A stretch of 64,000 bases of DNA from Butyriboletus loyo (taxonomy: Eukaryota; Basidiomycota; Agaricomycetes; Boletales; Boletaceae), in the NCBI GenBank assembly GCA_038093515.1, contig JBBPSI010000089.1, positions 1-64,000 on the forward strand. Reading direction: 5' to 3'. The notes under the pieces are model-generated. The model worked only from the letters and a program-made list of their open reading frames with translations, was not told the DNA's origin and searched no databases. This document shows, piece after piece, positions 20,876-32,680 of the stretch. The position numbers were made by a program, and so were the translations under genes. Every line of letters begins with the position of its first letter. Position 1 is the first letter of the stretch.

Positions 20876-23590
20876 TTATTGACGCAGTTCAGTGCTTAAA
20901 CCAAGATCCTGCCGATCGTCAATCACGACATCATCGACTATCGATGGATTCGACCGACATACCTGCTCGATGAGCTTTCGAGCGATGGGGTGGAACAACG
21001 TCCGAGCACTGTAGTACGCAGCGAGTGTCATCTCGCGATCAACCTTGTTCGCGGCCCTGAACAGAGGCCTGCAGAATTTCATCCGTCCTTGGATGATTCC
21101 GGTATCTTTGCCAATGATCCAGTCAAGGACTGGCTGTGCGAATAGCTTCGCTGCAGGGGATGCGGGGTCTTTTAGCATGACAAGGTAAAACGGCATGCGA
21201 ATCTCAGAGTTAGTGGTCTTGGAAAACCCGTACAGAGTGTCAAGCAAGCGAAGGTGATCCAAGGGAAGGGCCGGATAAGTCTCCAGGCGTTCCAGAAACA
21301 CAGCTATATGCTCCATGATCAGCGCTACCAGAAACAGCAAGCTGTTGCAAAGCAGGTCACCTCGTTGCTTACTGTCGAGTTTGGCGATGTCGGAAGATGT
21401 AAAGTCCAACTCGCCTGGGTCATCAATATTGCGAGAGGCGTCCCAGCGGTCCGCCAGGCCGTTCGCAGCAGTGACAAGCGTCAAGTCGTACTCCAGTTTG
21501 GTCGGTAACGTGATCCCTTCCCCGTAAAACCATGCCTGCGTGATGTATGTACTTGTACACCTCTTTAACAACGCCCGAAACACTTACGTCCCAATCGATG
21601 CTGCCAAGAGCTTTGATCTTGTCCTCTCGGTCGCCAAAGAATGTGTACAAATGATCCCTCCACTGTGTAGTTGTGATGCTATGGCCCATATAGGTCTTCA
21701 CATACTCCTTGATATACGGAAGGAAGACATCGATGCCTCCCAGTGTGCGTTCTGCGACAACTTCGTTAGTACCCACAGTAAATTGATATAATCGTTCGAC
21801 GCACCAAGAAGGAGGATGAAGTTTGCGCCCTTGTCATAGGGAACGCGGCTGTAAGCCGCGTCTGGATCTTCACCGATGTCGAATCCAATGACGAGCCTTT
21901 GGTATTTTGGAGTGGGCTGGAACAGTTCCAGTGCATCCACAAGGCTTTTGTAACCAATGACATATGATAGACCACGGTGTCCGGGGGAGTGTATGAGCTC
22001 TTGCAAGAGTCGTTCAATGTAGGTCGTCCAGCCTTCATTCAACCAGAAGTGTGAGGCATGGGCGTGACTGCAGGCGGCTCAGTTGCTTGTAAAGCTAAAG
22101 CAAATATAGGGACTCACGTAACCCCATTTCCGAACCAGGAGTGGGTGAGTTCGTGAATGACCACGTCCGTTAATGACCTGTCACCCGTGATGAGTGCTGA
22201 AAGGGAGTTTAAGAAAGGTATTTTATCGACAATGATGATTAACGTACTAGGAGTGATGAAGGATATGCAGGGATTTTCCTATTATGTCTACATGAGATAC
22301 TGCATTTTGCACACCTACTAGGAGAAGAAGGTCCTACCATGCCACCATAAGGGAAGGAATGCGGAAGTATGAGCAAATCATAGACTCCAAATCTGTACGG
22401 ACCAACGAGGCCCTCAGCAGCAGCAAGGTATCTGAAATTGACATGAATCAGTGTTGTGATACCCTTCAGAACTGTAGAAATCACCGGGGAGTGTCGTCAC
22501 AAAACTCATTGTAAGCGTCCTGCAACAATTCTGGCTCAGTCCATACGCCGCTCCGCCACGTCCTCCCCTCTGGCACTACAAAGGGACGGTAACGTAAGTT
22601 GCCCACGGCGATTGCTAGAAGGTAAGAGGGAATAGGTTCGCCCTAGAAATCACAGCATCAGCGCACATACATTTAGTTGACGAATGGGAGAACACGCAGA
22701 CCTGTTTGTATTCATATGTGACAGCGTCTTTTCCGATGACCTTACCCCCGTGTGGTGGGCCATCCGACGGTGGTGATACGCGCTGGGCAGAAAGGAGCAC
22801 TGGGAGGACGGAAGTCACTTTTGCATCGTAGGTCTACAACGAAGATGAATTCGGGCATGAATGCATTTAAATATCACACTCGCCAACTTCACAGACGGTG
22901 TATCTCGAAGCGTGATGGTGAGTGACAATCAGAACAATGTCCGATCCAAATTACCTTGCAAGGGGACCAAACTGCGCGCATGGATCGGTTGGCATTGACT
23001 GAATAGATACGGAAATTTCTTTCCCTCCGTCAACCTACAAGTTGAGCCGGGACGCACAAAAGACTGAGAGGCTGCCCCATGAGGTCAACGGTCGACATAC
23101 TCCTTTTCGAGCCACATCAAGGCGGGACATTTTTCAGTCGTCTCGTACGTGATTTTTACCGATGCGGTTTCCTTTGCACGGGTTTTTGGGAGGGGGACAT
23201 GGAGCGCAGACCCCATGACTGGATGCTCGGGATCCAGTCGCGTCTGAGTTGATCATGCATGAATTGACGAAAGATTGGCAGAGATCGATTGACGTGACAA
23301 GGTGAATACGTACCTCGACAGCATTTCCATTCACCTCCACCGATCCGATGTCCAACGCATGTGTGTCGAAGCTTGTCAACCCCGTTAATCAAGCTTGTCA
23401 TCGAGATGACTGTAGGATCGACATACATCACCTCGGTAACATCCTCTCTTGCAACTAATCGATGCGTTGCTGACCCATAGATGTACCTCTTCTCAAAATC
23501 GATCGTCCAATCGAGACTCACGTTCGTCGTGGTGATCTTGGTGTAGTTGGATTGCGATGTAGGATCTTGGAGGGGAACCTCAGCAGCCAT
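20876..23590 (-). CDS. Leukotriene A-4 hydrolase-type M1 zinc aminopeptidase
   Basis: Fourteen minus-strand exons (23590-23427, 23371-23314, 23243-23101, 23034-22955, 22903-22884, 22833-22702, 22642-22485, 22431-22338, 22278-22248, 22196-22118, 22067-21805, 21751-21588, 21535-20963, 20908-20876) join in frame to 663 residues. The M1 exopeptidase motif PYGGMENPC and the zinc site HELTHSW...[10 protein letters not shown] (HExxH plus distant Glu) are intact. The substrate-binding block [23 protein letters not shown] and a C-terminal armadillo-like domain follow (WDAWFYGEG to [10 protein letters not shown]). Family members are bifunctional aminopeptidases / epoxide hydrolases in cytosol and nucleus. 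The intron at 22883 seems to begin GCGAGT (GC-AG). Confidence 0.93.
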
Positions 23591-24944
23591 CGTGATTGAA
23601 ATCCGAGATCAACGTGTCTTTCGCTCTTTTGTAAGTTCTGGGTCCACGGGACCGACCCACAGTCCCGTCATGCGGTCTATCTCCATTGCACCCGATCAAG
23701 TCGAAATTTAATGTCCTATGGAACCACTTCCATTGTTTCTGCCGTCCTGAAATCAAAATTCTCCAAGGCCCAAGCGGACAAGACACTCAGCGCAAGCCTC
23801 ACATCCATTCAGCAATAAACGCGTTTCAATTCAGTCAGCCTATCAGCATTCATCATTCATCCTGACGTGCACTGCCTACTTATGCCAATCAAGTATACGA
23901 ACCTCTGTCTTTGACAGGCCTGCCAGCGCCTGCATCGTGTTCGGCTGACAAACACGTTATCCGATTCACCGGCCATTCGCTCACCAAGATCTTTACGAGA
24001 CACTCACCCTGCTTCGATCACGACGGAAATTAGGGTGGTGCGGTGACCTAAGACTTCTGTCAAATGCTTGAATCATGTGCTTTTTTGAAATCCAATGTCC
24101 ATGTCTCAAATAGTGGGTTTTCGTGATTCGTCCTTTTTCATAGACCGGCCGAACCACGCGTGTTATTTCGAGGAGGTTCTACACTAGAACGAAAGTACTT
24201 TTTCCGTGCGCCCACGATGGCATTGCCCAGAGGCTGCCGGCTGCATGGGAAATAGTATGGTGCAAATAAGCGAACGACTTCGGTTAGCGATCGATCGCTT
24301 CGGGTGTCAGTACTTCAGTTTTCGGGAAGTTATGTATTGAACGTAATTTCTTTTTATACTTTTTCCCGCTGCAAGTCAGCAACTTTGAACTGGTATGCCA
24401 CTTTCGCCTGCTTACTTTCCGTTCCGTTTTATAACTCATGATCATCAATTTGGACATCATTGGTGTTGAACGACCAGAGCAAAGTTGGACGACCGCGAAC
24501 GCTCTTCATGTTGACGTCGGCGTAGACGTTCGCTATACGTACGAGCACAAATAATTTACAGCATGACATCGTCTATCGAGCGGAAGATTTGCCACCGCGG
24601 CTGCCGTGTCGGACCGCCAAATCATGTGTAAACCGAATTGCTCGGCAATATCGCTCACAGAGTATCGTTGGACCAACATCCCAGACTTGCATGGGCCCTT
24701 GGCCTGCATCCATGATTGGCACGGGCAAGTTATCATTTATGTATCGTCAAATGCAATGAGGCTCGGCAGCCATGACCCTTGCCTCATACCTAACAAAAAA
24801 CCTGCATTTTGACGTACTTTGTTTAAGCTTCTATCGTAATCCTCGGGTGAAAATTTTGCGATCAATCATTCCGGTTGTCAGGCCGTCACATACGCGATCA
24901 ATGGAAGCACCACATTGCCGTGGTCACATCACCCTTCAGAGACC
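23591..24944. other. Intergenic
   Basis: About 1.35 kb with only short incidental frames. It holds the upstream region of the aminopeptidase (-) and of the small secreted protein (+). Confidence 0.5.
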
Positions 24945-24952
24945 TATAAAAA
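24945..24952 (+). promoter_or_regulatory. TATA box of the small secreted protein gene
   Basis: TATAAAAA lies about 95 bp upstream of the ATG at 25041, followed by a CT/CA-rich leader (AACTCCAGCTTCTTGCAACC). This is a strong core-promoter match for a highly expressed fungal gene. Confidence 0.6.
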
Positions 24953-25040
24953 CCAGGGTGGTTCCACTGCAAACTCCAGCTTCTTGCAACCTACCCAAGC
25001 TTCTCCGATACCAGTCACTCTTTACTGAATCTCGCTCATC

Positions 25041-25813
25041 ATGCGTGTCCTCTCTTTGATCCCTGCCTTCCTCCTCGCGGTCACTAGCTTTGTCGCTGCC
25101 GCCCCTACATCTACTCCTAGTACCCCTGCCTGTGTTCCATCTACTGGCGGCGATGATAGCTCCCTCCAGCCCATCATCAGCATCATCGTGAATGCAACAG
25201 CCGTAATCCAGGGCTTCAGCGATGAGCTTTGTACGTCCGTCCCTTCCGTCGTTCGGTAGTTATTCTGACCACTACCTTGTCAGCCGGCCAGGGCAGCACA
25301 CCAGATGCTAACACCGTCGATGGCATTGTTATTAACATCAAGGCCGTTGTTTCGGATACTGTTGCGCAGTTAGATGCCCAGGCCCAGGTTGACTTGTCTG
25401 GTGTTGACCTTACAAACCTCGGTGTGGCCGTCTATGGTCTCCTTTCCGTGAGTGCATTTGTGGATTTAAAAGCATGGACGGTCGAGTAATGTTGGTTTTA
25501 TCAGTTGGTCCTTTGCGTCTTGAACACCTTGGTCGGACTTGTCGTTGCGCTCGCTGGAAAAGTTGTTGGCAGCCTTCAAAGCGACATTTGCGATTTGCTG
25601 TATGTATACTCTACCATCGTTCAACGTGGTTATTTACTAAGATCGTTTTCTTCTAGTAACGCCGTTCTCGATCTGGTCGGCTGTCTCAAGATCTTCGTCA
25701 GCGGTGCCCTCTACCTTTTGTTGGGCGCCATCATTCCTGCTATTTGCAGTGTTGTCCAGTTGCTTCTGGATATTGTCCTTAAACTCGACATTTCCGCCGT
25801 CACCAGCAGTTAA
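25041..25813 (+). CDS. Small secreted hydrophobic protein, function unknown
   Basis: Exons 25041-25230, 25284-25447, 25505-25599 and 25657-25813 join in frame to 201 residues. A classic signal peptide (MRVLSLIPAFLLAVTSFVAAA) is followed by a Thr/Ser/Pro-rich linker (PTSTPSTPACVPST). The mature part alternates amphipathic and hydrophobic helices (LQPIISIIVNATAVIQG, LVLCVLNTLVGLVVALAGKV, LYLLLGAIIPAICSVVQLLL). It has about five cysteines, but their spacing is not that of hydrophobins. I do not recognise the family. It could be a cell-wall or surface-active secreted protein. The good TATA box suggests strong regulated expression. Confidence 0.8.
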
Positions 25814-26190
25814 AGGGTGGCTTTTTTTCAAAAAATTCTATTAGCATGGCAGTAGTTTGGGTCATTGTTGATCTAATAGATTGATTTCTGATTAATAAAT
25901 TCTTTAATCTGTAAACAGTGAGAATGATCTAAGTTGCGGTGTGCATGAGAAATAGTGTGGATGAATGGACTGCTTGGTATTTGCGGAGTCATTAAATGTG
26001 ACCATTCTGGATTGCTTATGCTGAGGCTAATGAGGGCTTGCTCGGTTGGGAAACTTGATGGACTATTGTTCTCTCATTTTGGCTGCTCTGGAAATGCCGA
26101 GTGACAAGCCCTTCGGTGATATGTTTCACACCCGATATTTGATAGTTAATGCAATGGAAGTATTACGACAGGCATAAACGATGGACAAAA
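25814..26190. other. Intergenic
   Basis: AT-rich region between two convergent genes. Nothing supported. Confidence 0.5.
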
Positions 26191-27326
26191 TTATAGCCTA
26201 GGCTTAATCATCTGTTTGATGCTATCACGGTCGAGCACAGATTGCGGGTAAGGCAACTGTGTCGTTCTTAGGTGCTCCCACCCCCCATCGATGAGGAGTA
26301 TTTGGCCTGTAATGTATGACGCTGCATCACTGAAGAGAAAGACCGCAGCATTTGCAACGTCGCTCGTGTGACCAGTGCGCCCAAGAGGGTGGAACCTGTC
26401 GCTACTGCCTGATTGATTGGAAAGCCGGGACATGCCTTCCGTTTGTCCGATTGGTCCTGGAGCGACGACGTTGGAGCGCACTCCCCAGGGACCCTCTTCG
26501 ACCGCAAGGACCGCCGAAAGAGCGTCTATTCCCGCTTTGGCCGCTGAAACGTGACCTTGATAAGGCGTCCCTAGAGGAAAGGGATAAACTAAGGCACGGA
26601 GAATGGAAACACATGAAACACCTCTGTGATGCAACGTTGCGCTAACGTGAATATACGAGCCGTGCAATACGCGGATATGAGGTAATGTAGCCTTCACAGT
26701 GTTGAAGGTTCCGATCTGTGGCAACGGTTGGGTAATGAGTAAATTGATGAGAAATGAACATACAGTATCGATTTCTATGACCGTTCTAAACGCGTTTTCC
26801 GACATCCCATCAATAGACGCGAGGAAATTACCCGCTGCGCCTGTCCCGACGATAATTGACAAACTCGACGGAGGAACTCACGGCCACCCACCGCAAATGA
26901 CAAAATCGATTCGTCCGAATTTCTCAATCGTTTGAGCGACTGCATTTTTGAGTTGTTGGGGTTGTCTCACATCGGCCTGTGCGGGCATACATATCATGCC
27001 TGTGACCCTCGAAAGTTCATTGGCGCTTTCCGTCAGTCTCTCGAGACTGATGGGTGGTCAGCCGGATGTCCCAGCTCAAGGGGAAGTAATGGGACTCACT
27101 TTCTCCCTACGATAACTGCACTAGCCCCATGCCGCATCTTCACAGTTGGTAAGTTCGAAGCTCATTTGCAGACATAGTGTGGACTTTGACTTACAATGGC
27201 CTCTGTCATCGACTTGCATATCCCAGATCCACCTCCTGTGCAGAACAAGACTTTTCCTTTGAAGATATCTGGTTTGAATATATCGATTGAACTCGCCAAG
27301 GGAGCAACGACAGGCCTGGAAGACAT
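26191..27326 (-). CDS. Peroxisomal-type 2,4-dienoyl-CoA reductase (SDR)
   Basis: Six minus-strand exons (27326-27195, 27137-27100, 27046-26892, 26840-26764, 26715-26622, 26570-26191) join in frame to 291 residues. Features are IFKGKVLFCTGGGSGIC (NADPH-binding TGGGSGI), ICGAAGNFLASIDGMSENAF, TPYQGHVSAAKAGIDALS and SNVVAPGPIGQTEG. The order fits yeast Sps19 / mammalian DECR2, which reduce 2,4-dienoyl-CoA with NADPH so that polyunsaturated fatty acids can enter beta-oxidation. As in that family, the classical YxxxK tyrosine is replaced (HVSAAK). The last residues KPRL resemble a weak type-1 peroxisomal targeting signal. Confidence 0.9.
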
Positions 27327-28160
27327 TGGTAGCACAAGGGATAAATATTCAGATACTACATCTCATAATGCATACGGTCGGGAGATGAAAAACCTTATAC
27401 ATTATGAAAAATATGCCTGTCACAATTTGTGATGTTTGTGACAACCACATACGCAACGCGGTAGTAACCATGGATCGGTGACTCTAGGGAGGGAAGAAAT
27501 CATGATCATGTCAAGTAGTCTGCTGGGCACGAAGAAGCTCTTCTCGACGAAGATGAACACGGAAATGATGAAGGTGTGTCAATAGGAACTTGCATCACCC
27601 GTGCTGTAAACAAACCTTCATGGTGAGTCTCTCACAAAGACAAATATCGGGTCCACCGTTCTCGTCGTCTTCATCAGAACCAATCTTATGGATGGTTATT
27701 GAACTCACAAGACATAGCTACAAGACTTGTCGTCACTTTGCTTGTCGTCACTTTGGCCCAGCAACCAACGATTCCCAGTCCTTTCGTGTTGATTTTTCAT
27801 CCACGTGACCACAACGCGTCGCGAACCATCCAGTTACGCTTTGGTTGTTTCGTCTTGTACCGCCAGTCTATCAACACGGGTTTTCGGGAGCCTGACACGC
27901 GCCATGACACTGCTTTCACTGTTCATGACAAGTACGGGTATCTTTTGCTTCGTTCCCATCTCGCAGAGGCTCGTCGAGAGCGGAATCATCCCTGAATCCA
28001 ATATTTGGCTGTTCCGGAAGCTTCCTTCCGTTCTCGAATCAACATTCTACGCTCGAAAAGAAGATAGACCTCCCTTGCTGCTCCCCGCCGACGAAGCAGG
28101 GAACGCTTGCTCAGAAGCCGAAGTAAGTGTTCCTCTCGTCGTAGCGGCGAGCACTGAGCA
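27327..28160. other. Intergenic / unresolved
   Basis: No recognisable domain. A short hydrophobic frame occurs near 27730-27800. GTCGTCACTTTGCTTGTCGT shows a small internal duplication near 27730-27752. Confidence 0.4.
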
Positions 28161-28620
28161 GGGTGCAAGTTGAACGAGCAGGAGTGCCACCAAATGCAAT
28201 CACCTCCCCCTCACATCCAACTATACTCTGTGGACGATACGTTTACTACAGACCAACAACTGGCGGTGCCGTGTGCGAATGAATCGAACACCGACATCGT
28301 CTCGACGCTCGAGTGTTCTACGACAAATTCACCATTGCAATCACCATCTATCGACACATTCTACGGACGTGAATCCACAAGTTTCATCAGCGTAGGTGTT
28401 CTACCAGACTTGTTCGCCACTGATACTTCCCGGAACAGGCTACACAGGATAGTACCCTTTGCGACAGCTGTAGCACCCTGTTGCGGCGAGAAATCCCTCC
28501 CGACCACATTCCGAGTGTCATACGCGCCTTGACGTTGTTCGAAGCCCAAGATCAATTTTCTGACGTCGTTTTTAACGAGTGCGACGTCATTGCTCTGACA
28601 AATGCTTTATCGATGTTACG
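28161..28620 (+). other. Possible unrecognised exons
   Basis: Coding-like composition is seen in a 120-residue open frame (28170-28532). An alternative frame after an acceptor-like CAG (28437) reads CDSCSTLLRREIPPDHIPSV and on to about 28627. Flanking exons and splice joins could not be completed and no family is recognised. Treat as a hint of a small gene only. Confidence 0.2.
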
Positions 28621-30283
28621 GCTATAGCGCGGCTTCGGAACGCGGGTTTCTTTGACTGGAATGCTTTCTCTGTCCATCGCTTCTTAGCCATCGATCTGTC
28701 GCTTCGATACTCGATATGCTACACATTTAGCCTCCTGAGCAGACAGATGTCCTTTGACGACGAGCCTTTGTTCTGTTCCACCACATCCATGGCTACTCTC
28801 ATGATTCTCCTGAATGAATACGACGTTAGCAGATCATGGAATTCGTTTTGTATACCTTCCTGAATTGTGTCTTCTCCCTGTCAACAATTAGTTGTCTCCC
28901 CGTGTATCAAATTTTCGTATCGGTGTAGTTGAGAAAAGGAGGCGATACCTTGTTTAAAGATACAGGTTGTTGGACCGATTTTGTGTTTATCCGCAGTTTC
29001 CAACAAGTTCTTCCCTTTGTCACTGATCATGGTCGCACCAGTCTGCAGAGGAGTCGGAAGACGGGGGTCGTTTGATCGAGAAGCATCCCCAAAATGCAAT
29101 GCAAGCTTTCTGGGGACCACCGCCTATGAACGTGCCTGGTTCCAATTCTCCACGGGACTTTAACCCAGGGAGAATTATTAAGGGTCTGAGTATGTCGGAT
29201 GGGGGAAACCAATTAGCAGTGAACCCCATGCGTCATGAGAGCTTGTTGAGCCCAAGGTATAAACGACATTGCCTTGATATTCCAGTCTGGGCCCAACTCG
29301 GCCGCAAGCTTAGCCCGACTTGAACCCCCGAGAGCGGATGTCATCGTATACGCGTGGTTAGTCGAATCCGACGGTCACTCGAGATTTTGAAAAGAAACCT
29401 GCGCTTGCGCTATATACCACGATCGCAAACCCAACCAACCAACAAACAACCAACAACCAAAAAACCCCCCCAGATCGACCTTCGAGTCGGAAGAAACACA
29501 CGGATGAGAGCGTCGAACATCGAACATCGAACATCGCACGCGCCTCTTCTCTCTTTCCTTGCGGGCTCCGGTTCTCCAACGACCATGACCAATGACTAGG
29601 ACTCCTGCGTTGTGAAGGTGAGGGGACAACGTGCACCCGGTCGAATATCTCTCGAGCCTCGGCAAACGCCGCTGCGATCTCTACGTCCTGTGTGCATGTG
29701 ACGTCCGACTCGACTCGACGATGACAAACTGAGCAGACGCATATTTTCTAGCGAGATCAGATACCACCTCGGGCTCGCGCAGGGGTAGCGACAATTTTCG
29801 GCCCCGTTCCAAGAGATACTCGATCGGAGCGCGACAAAAGTCATTTTGAAGCAACCTGTAACTCTAACTGGCAGCTCAAATTTGAATGAATGAATCATTC
29901 CCAATAATCGCTTACTGAACCCATATTGTTTTTTGGATTCCGCCGTGTTGTAGAGTGGGGTCAACCACCCGGGACTGGGCTCATGAGGAGGGTCCTACAT
30001 TCACAGCAAAGATCATGGCCATCCGATTTACAAAATGTCTTGGATACAAACTTCGTGGTGTTACGGGACCGATAAATGCAAAGTTGTGGTGACTTCGAAA
30101 GGACGAGGTCACGGAACAAAGTCAGCTTAGGTGGACTGCAAGTACGATCCTCGGTCACTGTTAACACGATAAAAAAAAAAGAAGTCGGTAAACGGCACAG
30201 GGATCTGGCCGAGTTTTTGAAATGCTGCGGGGGAGGCGACGACACTACTTGGACACGTCGCATAGCGGTATCGTTTTGATAGG
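28621..30283. other. Intergenic
   Basis: No supported gene. It contains CCAA/CAAC-rich simple sequence at 29430-29465 followed by A/C runs, and a repeated CGAACATCGAACATCGAACAT at 29514-29535. Confidence 0.4.
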
Positions 30284-30685
30284 TTAAATTGACTCTGCAG
30301 CTGATATGTATAGTACTGGGTGAGGAAGGTAAGACAGACGTCTTTCATGCCTCAAAGGATGCTAACCATTATTTCCCCGAATGAACGCATCGCCGTATCT
30401 GTTCGTGACGACGCCGTTCACGTGCTCTTCGGTTTGCTCCAGAGCAATGTTCATGTATCCATCGAGGCACGAAAGAATGCCTACAAAAAGTCAACTCTAT
30501 TGTTGTGACAGCTGCTCGAATATGACAAACGCACCACGATAGTCCACACCTGACGTTAGACGAACGATGACATGTTTCCCGACAACGCCTTTCAAGAAAT
30601 CAGTGGGAGATCCGGATATGGCTACCGGTGGTGGGGGTGGGGGAGAAACGTCGTGATCTGGGGGTGGTGGTGTATTGTCATCCAT
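30284..30685 (-). CDS. LSM6: U6 snRNA-associated Sm-like protein LSm6
   Basis: Minus-strand exons 30685-30535, 30480-30367 and 30315-30284 join in frame to 98 residues. The Sm fold is complete: Sm1 in DFLKGVVGKHVIVRLTSGVD and CLDGYMNIALEQ, Sm2 in YGDAFIRGNNVLYIS. LSm6 is one subunit of the heteroheptameric LSm1-7 ring (mRNA decapping) and LSm2-8 ring (U6 snRNP). Before the fold is a proline-rich extension of about 25 residues (TPPPPDHDVSPPPPPP) not found in the compact yeast and human proteins. The gene is head to head with the Rab-like gene, with 199 bp between the two start codons. Confidence 0.95.
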
Positions 30686-30884
30686 CCTCGTCTAGCTAGT
30701 CTTGATCTCGACGACGACGACAACGGACCTTTCGTTAAATCTATGATGTTGAATAACTTTGGTTGTGTTTGCTTTGCTCCTATGTGTGTCGGCTGCAATG
30801 CTATTAGACGCTCTGACAGCGTGTGCTCAAACCCCATGAACTTGAAGCTCCCTATGCCATTCTACAAAACACACACCACCGCAC
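30686..30884. promoter_or_regulatory. Short shared promoter region, LSM6 / Rab-like gene
   Basis: Only 199 bp separate the divergent start codons of LSM6 and the Rab-like GTPase, so both core promoters must lie here or overlap the first exons. No TATA box is evident, as expected for housekeeping genes. Confidence 0.6.
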
Positions 30885-32200
30885 ATGCCAACGGTTAAAC
30901 TCGTAGTGATTGGCGCTTCAGGCGTTGGTAAAACCAGTTTTCGCACTCAGGTATGTATGTGCTTGTAAAATCACCGAAATTCCAAGTCACGAGGAGTCTT
31001 CTGCGCAGTATGTTTCAGGTCGCTTTTCTACAGGTTACAGGGCCACCATTGGCGCTGATTTCATCGCGAAAACGTTGCCTCATCCGACGAAACCAGATGA
31101 AGTGGTCACTCTCCAGATTTGGGTCAATATCCTTCCATCTACTCAGTTCGTTCGTCAGGCTGATTCAAACATGTCGAACGTAGGACACCGCTGGGCAGGA
31201 GCGGTTCTCTAGCTTATCTACAGCGTTCTTTCGCGGTGCTGATGCTGCCTTACTCATGTTCGATGTGAACCAACCCGAGACCCTCAACGGACTTAAAAAG
31301 TGGTGGGAAGAGTTTCGTGAACGAGCACCCGTGCACGACGAGGGCCTGGAGGACTATTGCTGCGTCGTCGTCGGAAACAAGACAGATCTTATCAATCCGA
31401 CGGCCCCCGGCCCGGCCCCCATCGTCTCTGAAACCCAAGCGCTCCGTTTCCTTGACGACCTCGTACCCCTATCATCCCCTCTATCCTCGCCAGTCGAGGA
31501 AGTGCCCATCACTGTTGAAGTTGCCTCGGAAGAACAGACCTCTCCTCACCATGACTCTGATATAGATGTTTCCTCGTTCTCGCAATCGCGGTTGCGTTCG
31601 CAATCCATCGACATCAACCAATATGTTCGTAGGGGTCACTCAAAGCGTTCCTCGTGGAGCAGCGCCAATATTAACAACGGCACACTGACGTCCACCCACA
31701 CTGGTGTCACATATTATCATACGCCTTCTTCATCTCTATTTGATGTATATGCATCCGCCCGGTCATCCCCCCTCCCGCCTTCCGTATCATCCCGATTATC
31801 GTCTCCCGTCAGGACACAGAGACGTACATCGTCGTTTTCGAGCACGACCTCTTCGGCGCCGACGATCACGCCGAGTCTCTTCGCCCACAGCAGTGACCAA
31901 GCAGCAGCGACTACACCGCCAACGCCACCTGTCTTATCCTCTCCTCTGGACACGATACCTCATCATTCTCGTTCTCTACCACCAGAGAGAGGCCCTAAGC
32001 TGTTTTTCACCTCCGCAAAGACAGGGGAAGGTGTCCAAGAGGTGTTTGAGTATATTGCTTGGCGCGTCGTCACGCGATGGGAATACGAAGAGGCTGTCGA
32101 TGCAAGGACATTACGTGTGCCGGAACCACCGGGAACAATTAGACTTGGGCAGACTCGGAGGGGGGAATCGAATCAGCGGCTTACGGGGTCTTGCTGCTGA
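30885..32200 (+). CDS. Rab7-like small GTPase with long Ser/Pro-rich insert
   Basis: Exons 30885-30950, 31009-31122 and 31184-32200 join in frame to 398 residues, about twice a normal Rab. G1 is GASGVGKT. The effector region with ATIGADF, G3 WDTAGQERF, and G4 NKTD (GNKTDLI) follow, and G5 is SAK (FFTSAKTGEG). The C terminus ends in -CC, a double geranylgeranylation site. Switch and RabF sequences most resemble Ypt7/Rab7 (late endosome and vacuole traffic). Between G4 and G5 lies an insert of roughly 170 residues rich in Ser, Pro and Thr, probably disordered and perhaps phosphorylated. It does not interrupt nucleotide-binding motifs. Confidence 0.9.
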
Positions 32201-32680
32201 CCAAGAACTTTACTATGTGTTTATTCAAATAATATGTGTCTGGATGATGTTTAGATTACTGATGAGTTCGGATTAGAAACGGTCTAGGAGAGCGTGTACC
32301 ACTTGTCGGCTACTGTCGGCTACCAGCTAGGAACCTGTTCTGAGCTGATTCATTGTGATGCGGCATATCCGGGTGGAGTCGGACCAAGTTGTGTGTAGCA
32401 CGATATGATCGGAATCCTCCTCGAGGCTGATTCAATCTCAAGCTAACTGTCATAGTTGAAACCGCCAACGTCCAACCCCGACCGGCCTGACCGGGACCGT
32501 CGACTTGAGAAAATCAAGTCCGATAGCATCTGGCCGCCATTCCATGTGGTGGCACTGGTCCAAGTTTAGGCGCACGGAGGACGCCCATCAAGTCACTACG
32601 CTTTAACCTAAACACATCTCCCGTGCCGCCGGAGCCGGATGGTTATCAAGCACCCACGCTCACACCACGCCTTCTTCTAC
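32201..32680. other. Intergenic, convergent 3' ends
   Basis: Sequence between the Rab-like gene and the hydroxy-acid oxidase gene. Nothing further recognised. Confidence 0.5.

Noticed and set aside
29430..29475. CCAA/CAAC repeats resembling a short tandem array
   Set aside because: Irregular simple sequence of under 50 bp, not a CRISPR or minisatellite.
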